This document shows positions 4,946-8,017 of a stretch of 8,017 bases of DNA, piece by piece; the stretch's first letter is position 1, and each line of letters opens with the position of its first letter. Made by a program: the position numbers and the translations under genes. The notes under the pieces were generated by a model. It saw nothing but the letters and a program-made list of their open reading frames with translations. It searched no databases and was not told the DNA's origin. This stretch comes from Acidobacteriota bacterium (GTDB lineage Bacteria; Acidobacteriota; Thermoanaerobaculia; Multivoradales; JAHEKO01), in assembly GCA_024638355.1 (NCBI GenBank), contig JAHEKO010000162.1, positions 1 through 8,017 on the forward strand, written 5' to 3'.

Positions 4946-6031
4946 GTGCACGAATCTTCGCTGACTCCGGTCGCGCTGGCGGATGCTCTCGGCCGAACCG
5001 TGGTCGGCCAGCGGCGGGCTATCGAGGAGATGGCGATAGCCCTCGCCAAGAAGCTCGCCGGCCTGCCGACCGGCAACGTGCTGCTGATCGGTTCGTCCGG
5101 CACCGGCAAGACCACCTTGATGCGTGCCGTCGAGGCGTTCCTCGCTTCGCAGTCGGACCTCGCCGAGCGCTCCACCCAGATTCGCGTGCACGCCAACGTG
5201 CTGGCCGATGAGGCGGAGAGCGGCCGCCCGGGCGCGGGGGTGATCCGCCGCCTGCTCGAGCGCGGCCGCGAGCAGCTCGGCCTCGACGCTCCGGTCGACC
5301 GTATCGTCGAGCAGGCGCGCGACGGCATCGTCTTCGTCGACGAGATCGACAAGATCCGCTCGGTGGTCGGCGGCCGTCCCCATCTTGCCGGCATCCGGGC
5401 GCAGGAGGCGCTGCTGACCCTGATGGAGAACGCCTCGGTGCCGGTGGAGCTGCCGAAGTGGGCCGGGGGGAGAACTCTCGCCTTCGACGCCGCCGCTCTC
5501 TGGTTCGTCGGCGCCGGAGCCTTCGAAGGGCTCTACGATGCGGTCCACGATCGCGTGACGCTCGGTCGCGACCGCGGAGCGCTGCAGCCGACGACCATCG
5601 TCGAGGGCGGCACCGTCCACCAGGAGACGCGATTCGAGCTCGGCGACTGGCTGCGCAACGAGGACCTCTTCGAGTACGGCATGTCGCCGCAGTTCCTGTC
5701 GCGTTTCGACTCGGTGATCCTGCTGAACGACCTGGGCGTCGACGATCTGGTGCAGATCTTCCTGGAGAGCCCGGAATCGGGCCTCGAGCAGTCGCGGGCC
5801 TACTTTCGCCACCACGGCGCCGAGTTGGCCGTGTCGCCCGCCGCGGTGCGACGCATCGCGGAAGAGGCGGCGAGCCGGCCGCGGATGGGCGCCCGCGCGC
5901 TCAAAGAGGTCTTTCGCCGCATCGTTCGCGACTCCGAGTTCGATCCGGCCCGAGCCGCGCGCTCCGGCACGGTCGTGGTCGATCTTCCCGAGGTCGAGGC
6001 GGCCCTGGGCGCAGAGCCGAAAGCGGACTGA
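4946..6031 (+). CDS. ClpX-like AAA+ ATPase without zinc-binding domain, atypical pore loop
   Basis: 361-residue cytosolic ATPase of the Clp/HSP100 AAA+ group, closest in layout to ClpX. Visible are the VVGQRRAIE box (19-27), Walker A GSSGTGKT (49-56), Walker B IVFVDEIDKI (128-137), a ClpX-like WFVGAGAFEGL (186-196), the arginine finger R253 in MSPQFLSRFD, and sensor 2 GARAL (315-319, R317). All residues needed for ATP hydrolysis are present. Three ClpX features are missing. There is no N-terminal Cys4 zinc domain, the GYVG pore loop is replaced around 89-98 by EAESGRPGAG with no aromatic residue, and the region holding the ClpP-docking IGF loop (about 204-214) reads VTLGRDRGALQ. It is therefore probably not a ClpP unfoldase; its substrate is unknown. 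The GTG at 4946 is the earliest sensible start and carries no Shine-Dalgarno. It converges on the membrane-protein gene. Confidence 0.92.
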   Translation: MHESSLTPVALADALGRTVVGQRRAIEEMAIALAKKLAGLPTGNVLLIGSSGTGKTTLMRAVEAFLASQSDLAERSTQIRVHANVLADEAESGRPGAGVIRRLLERGREQLGLDAPVDRIVEQARDGIVFVDEIDKIRSVVGGRPHLAGIRAQEALLTLMENASVPVELPKWAGGRTLAFDAAALWFVGAGAFEGLYDAVHDRVTLGRDRGALQPTTIVEGGTVHQETRFELGDWLRNEDLFEYGMSPQFLSRFDSVILLNDLGVDDLVQIFLESPESGLEQSRAYFRHHGAELAVSPAAVRRIAEEAASRPRMGARALKEVFRRIVRDSEFDPARAARSGTVVVDLPEVEAALGAEPKAD

Positions 6032-6036
6032 CCCGG

Positions 6037-6082
6037 CCTGCCCCGCGCAGCAGCATCGGTCCGTTCCGGCCTGCGGGGCAGG
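6037..6082. terminator. 10-bp perfect inverted repeat between convergent genes
   Basis: CCTGCCCCGC (6037-6046) and GCGGGGCAGG (6073-6082) are exact reverse complements around a 26-nt loop. They lie in the 69-bp gap between the AAA+ stop (6031) and the VTT-gene stop (6101). The position and GC-rich stem suggest a bidirectional transcription stop. There is no T-run on either side, so it is not a classical intrinsic terminator. Confidence 0.45.
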
Positions 6083-6100
6083 AGACGTAAGACGGTCCGG

Positions 6101-6826
6101 CTACCGCTCGCGCCGGGCGCGTAGACGCACCCAGAGCGCGGGGACGAGGGTGATCGCCAGGAAGGCGCCGAGCGCGAAGAAGAGGTTACGCCACACCCCG
6201 GGGCGATCGGCGGCGGCCGCGTTGAACAGCGCGTGGGCGAAGTAGTTGTAGACCCACAGGGAAGGCGCGAGGCCGAGAAGCGAGGCGACGAGGAAGTTCG
6301 AAAAGCGCATTCCGGCGAGGGCGGCGCCGGTGTTGATCAGGGCGAACGGGAGCGGCGCGAAGCGGGTGCGGAAGACGGTCAGGAAGCCGTGACGCGATAC
6401 CAGCGACTCGACCCGGCTGAGCCTCTCCTCTCCCAGGTAGTGGGCCACCAGGTCGTGGCCGAGCAGACGTCCGAGCCAGAAGCTGGCGCTGGCGGCGACC
6501 ATGGCGCCGGTCAGGCTGTAGATCCAGCCCCAGAAGTTGCCGAAGACGATGCCGCTGGCGATGACCAGCGGGCTGACCGGAATGCCGATGGGCGAGGCCA
6601 CCGCCCAGATTCCGATCAGGATCGCCGGCGCCAGGGGATTGCGCCCCATCGCGTCCATGGTGGCGACGGCTCGATCGATATCGACGTACTCGCCGACCGG
6701 CGTGAAACGGACGACCGCCAGCCCGGCCATCAGGATGCCGATGAGCAGGACGAAGCGGAGCCATTTCCGGCGCGCCGCGCGTGGGCGCTCGATGCCCGCC
6801 GCCGGGTCGAGGCTCTCGCTCATCAC
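6101..6826 (-). CDS. TVP38/TMEM64 (VTT/SNARE-associated, DedA-like) membrane protein
   Basis: 241 residues, integral inner-membrane protein. A basic N-tail (RPRAARRK) precedes TM1 at about 22-40. The VTT core follows: two hydrophobic stretches at about 65-95 with SPIGIPVSPLVIASG, then GNFWGWIYSLTGAMVAASASFWLGRLLG (about 96-123). Next come the conserved R-x-R-F-A-P-LPF-x-LIN segment (153-165) and the helix with FLVASLLGLAPSLWVYNY (178-195), and a last TM at about 213-233. Family members are linked to lipid (including undecaprenyl-phosphate) movement across membranes and to membrane homeostasis; the substrate of this branch is not established. The start could be GTG 6826 or the adjacent ATG 6823. 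GGAGG (6842-6838) lies 11 or 14 nt upstream, in the 19-bp gap after the YggX-like gene, so the two are co-transcribed. Confidence 0.92.
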   Translation of the reverse strand: MMSESLDPAAGIERPRAARRKWLRFVLLIGILMAGLAVVRFTPVGEYVDIDRAVATMDAMGRNPLAPAILIGIWAVASPIGIPVSPLVIASGIVFGNFWGWIYSLTGAMVAASASFWLGRLLGHDLVAHYLGEERLSRVESLVSRHGFLTVFRTRFAPLPFALINTGAALAGMRFSNFLVASLLGLAPSLWVYNYFAHALFNAAAADRPGVWRNLFFALGAFLAITLVPALWVRLRARRER

Positions 6827-6845
6827 CGCGATGGTGCCTCCGGGC

Positions 6846-7121
6846 TCAAGGAGCTTCGGGCGGCGGCCCGGGCGGAGGTCTGGAGGGCGGGCCGTCCAGG
6901 CAGAGGAACTCGCGCATGTGCTGGACGAGTATCTCCTGGGAGCGCGGGTCCATGAAGTTGAGGCGGAGCTCGTTGATGACCATCACCTCGGCGTGCTGCC
7001 ACTCGGCCCAGCAGTCGGCGCAGATCTTGGCCGACAGCTCCTCGCCGAGCTTGCCCGGATAGGTGACGCCGTCGATGGTCGGAGCGGTTCGGTGGCAGCG
7101 AATGCAGTCGATTTTCGGCAT
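6846..7121 (-). CDS. YggX-family (Fe(II)-trafficking / oxidative damage protection) protein with two CxxC pairs
   Basis: 91-residue cytosolic protein. The core YPGKLGEELSAKICADCWAEW (21-41), then QHAEVMVINELRLNFMDPRS and HMREFLC (to about 74), follows YggX (E. coli YPGELGKRIY... [20 protein letters not shown]) closely. The family is linked to Fe(II) handling and protection of [4Fe-4S] enzymes. Unlike E. coli YggX, which has one conserved N-terminal Cys, this protein has C6-x-x-C9 and C34-x-x-C37, which could bind one metal ion, plus C74. The C-terminus is a proline-rich tail (about 78-91). The ATG at 7121 is chosen because the family pattern begins there; the frame is open further upstream (to 7301), but that part overlaps the neighbouring gene and reads as Arg/Ser-rich nonsense. 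The ribosome site is weak. It precedes the VTT gene by 19 bp. Confidence 0.85.
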   Translation of the reverse strand: MPKIDCIRCHRTAPTIDGVTYPGKLGEELSAKICADCWAEWQHAEVMVINELRLNFMDPRSQEILVQHMREFLCLDGPPSRPPPGPPPEAP

Positions 7122-7153
7122 GGCTTCAGTCGTGGGATTCGCGGGCTGACAGG

Positions 7154-7445
7154 TGAGGCTAGACCTCGCCGGGTAGGACGATCGGGCTCTCGGCGCGCTT
7201 CTGGATCTCCTTCGGCACGCGCACCAGAAGCACCAGATCGCTCTGTTCGCGCGAGCCGCGCAGCGCCTTGACCAACTCGTCGGGCACGGCGAGCTTGACA
7301 TAGGCGGGGCGTTTGGCGTTCTGCCGCGCGCTGTCCAGCAGCAGGCCGCCGACAGGCGCCGCCTCGACCCGTTCGGGATACTGTTTCAGGGCGTAGGCCA
7401 GCTGTTCGAGTGGTTTTTCCATGGCGTCTCCTGAGGCTAGACCTC
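7154..7445. repeat. Pair of identical 14-bp sequences at two gene ends
   Basis: TGAGGCTAGACCTC occurs at 7154-7167 and again at 7432-7445. On the minus strand each copy encodes the last two codons and the stop (Glu-Val-TAG) of its gene followed by CCTCA; in the second copy the next bases form the AGGAG site of the 87-residue gene. The core GAGG-CTAGA-CCTC is a small imperfect palindrome. Confidence 0.4.
7159..7422 (-). CDS. Unrecognised 87-residue cytosolic protein
   Basis: The ATG at 7422 is preceded by AGGAG with a 5-nt gap, and the gene begins 14 bp after the sugar-nucleotide enzyme stop, so it is clearly expressed from the same message. The protein opens with an amphipathic helix (MEKPLEQLAYALKQYPERVE), then a GGLLLDSARQ segment. 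This is followed by alternating strand-like stretches (AYVKLAVP, SDLVLLVRVP) with helix-like parts between, ending SPIVLPGEV. It has no cysteine, no signal peptide, no membrane segment and no motif I recognise. The codon use matches the neighbours. I cannot assign a function. It lies between a UDP-glucuronate decarboxylase-like gene and the YggX-like gene, and the 37-bp gap to the latter fits one operon. Confidence 0.78.
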   Translation of the reverse strand: MEKPLEQLAYALKQYPERVEAAPVGGLLLDSARQNAKRPAYVKLAVPDELVKALRGSREQSDLVLLVRVPKEIQKRAESPIVLPGEV

Positions 7446-8017
7446 CTCGGCGACGAGTCGATCGCGGAAGTAGGCGATCGTCCGCTCCAGCCCCTTCTTG
7501 AGCGGCACCGACGGCTCCCAGTCGAGCTCGGCCTGGGCGAAGGTGATGTCCGGCTGGCGGATCTTCGGGTCGTCGGTCGGTAGCGGCTCGAAGGCGATCT
7601 CGCTCGAGCTTTCGGTCAGGTCGATGATCGTCTGGGCGAACTCCAGGATGGTCATCTCGACCGGATTGCCGAGGTTCATCGGAGCGTTTACGTCGCTGTT
7701 GAGCAGCCGCCAGATGCCCTCGACCAGGTCGCTCACGAAGCAGAAGGAGCGCGTCTGCGAGCCGTCGCCGAAGACGGTGAGCGGCTCGCCGGCGATGGCC
7801 TGCTGGATGAAGGCCGGCACCACACGGCCGTCTCTGGGCCGCATGCGCGGCCCGTAGGTGTTGAAGATCCGCACGATGCGGGTGTCCAGCCCGTGTACGC
7901 GGTGGTACGCCATCACCATCGCTTCGGCGAAGCGCTTGGCCTCGTCGTAGACGCCGCGCGGCCCGACCGGGTTGACGTTGCCCCAGTAGGACTCCGGCTG
8001 CGGGTGGACGAGCGGGT
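7437..8017 (-). CDS. UDP-glucuronate decarboxylase-like SDR (UDP-xylose synthase family), partial
   Basis: Extended short-chain dehydrogenase. The nearest family converts UDP-glucuronate to UDP-xylose using bound NAD, supplying sugars for surface polysaccharide. The window edge removes the N-terminal Rossmann part with the GxxGxxG site (roughly 120 residues of an expected ~310-320). The visible 192 residues include [25 protein letters not shown] with the catalytic Tyr-x-x-x-Lys (YDEAK). They also include [40 protein letters not shown], and the C-terminal NLGNP and [14 protein letters not shown] segments, all characteristic of the UXS group. The [10 protein letters not shown] and YDEAKRFAE sequence favours decarboxylase over generic UDP-glucose 4-epimerase or dTDP-glucose dehydratase. 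It is the first visible gene of the minus-strand cluster. Confidence 0.93.
   Translation of the reverse strand, partial: PLVHPQPESYWGNVNPVGPRGVYDEAKRFAEAMVMAYHRVHGLDTRIVRIFNTYGPRMRPRDGRVVPAFIQQAIAGEPLTVFGDGSQTRSFCFVSDLVEGIWRLLNSDVNAPMNLGNPVEMTILEFAQTIIDLTESSSEIAFEPLPTDDPKIRQPDITFAQAELDWEPSVPLKKGLERTIAYFRDRLVAEEV

Noticed and set aside
4826..5815. Minus-strand open frame of 329 codons opposite the AAA+ gene
   Set aside because: Antisense to a gene with intact Walker, arginine-finger and sensor motifs; the translation looks like a shadow.
7122..7301. Upstream extension of the YggX-like frame to 7301
   Set aside because: The added residues are Arg/Ser-rich and lie antiphase to the 87-residue gene, while the family pattern begins at ATG 7121.

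Overview
The window is strongly GC-rich, gene-dense bacterial DNA with no mobile elements, CRISPR or RNA genes. The best guess for the source is the phylum Acidobacteriota. That rests on a secreted GWxTD-domain protein (a family concentrated in Acidobacteriota and Bacteroidota) together with high GC and GC-rich codon use. It is an inference; no marker here settles the taxonomy.

Layout, left to right. The 3' end of an unrecognised gene (1-200) is followed by a metallo-beta-lactamase-fold nuclease resembling the short plant-type tRNase Z, which probably starts at an ACG codon, and then, 4 bp later, by a TRAM/[4Fe-4S] RNA uracil-C5 methyltransferase. These two form a plausible tRNA/rRNA-maturation pair on the + strand. 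Convergent to them, in what looks like an empty 375-bp gap, lies a hidden minus-strand gene. It is a 77-residue SelW/Rdx-family selenoprotein whose Cys-x-x-Sec motif is encoded by an in-frame TGA, with a SECIS-like hairpin just downstream and a perfect TATAAT box upstream. Standard ORF calling cuts it at the TGA and misses it. Divergent from it are folE (GTP cyclohydrolase I) and an overlapping gene for a secreted GWxTD-like protein.

A secreted TPR protein (minus) converges on the GWxTD gene. It is divergent from a ClpX-like AAA+ ATPase (plus) that lacks the zinc-binding domain, the GYVG pore loop and the IGF-type ClpP-docking tripeptide. Both members of this divergent pair have TAGAAT -10-like boxes so close to their start codons that leaderless transcripts are likely. 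A 10-bp inverted repeat separates the AAA+ gene from a convergent minus-strand cluster. Read in transcription order, that cluster contains a UDP-glucuronate decarboxylase-like SDR (cut by the window end), an unrecognised 87-residue protein, a YggX-related protein with two CxxC pairs, and a TVP38/VTT-family membrane protein.

Working together: the left block is RNA processing and modification. The SelW-like protein and the YggX-like protein both point to thiol/metal redox homeostasis but are not adjacent. The right cluster mixes nucleotide-sugar metabolism with a membrane protein of a family linked to lipid transport. The window shows no single multi-gene novel system. The most notable item is the hidden selenoprotein gene with its SECIS; next are the divergent ClpX-like ATPase and the four-cysteine YggX relative.
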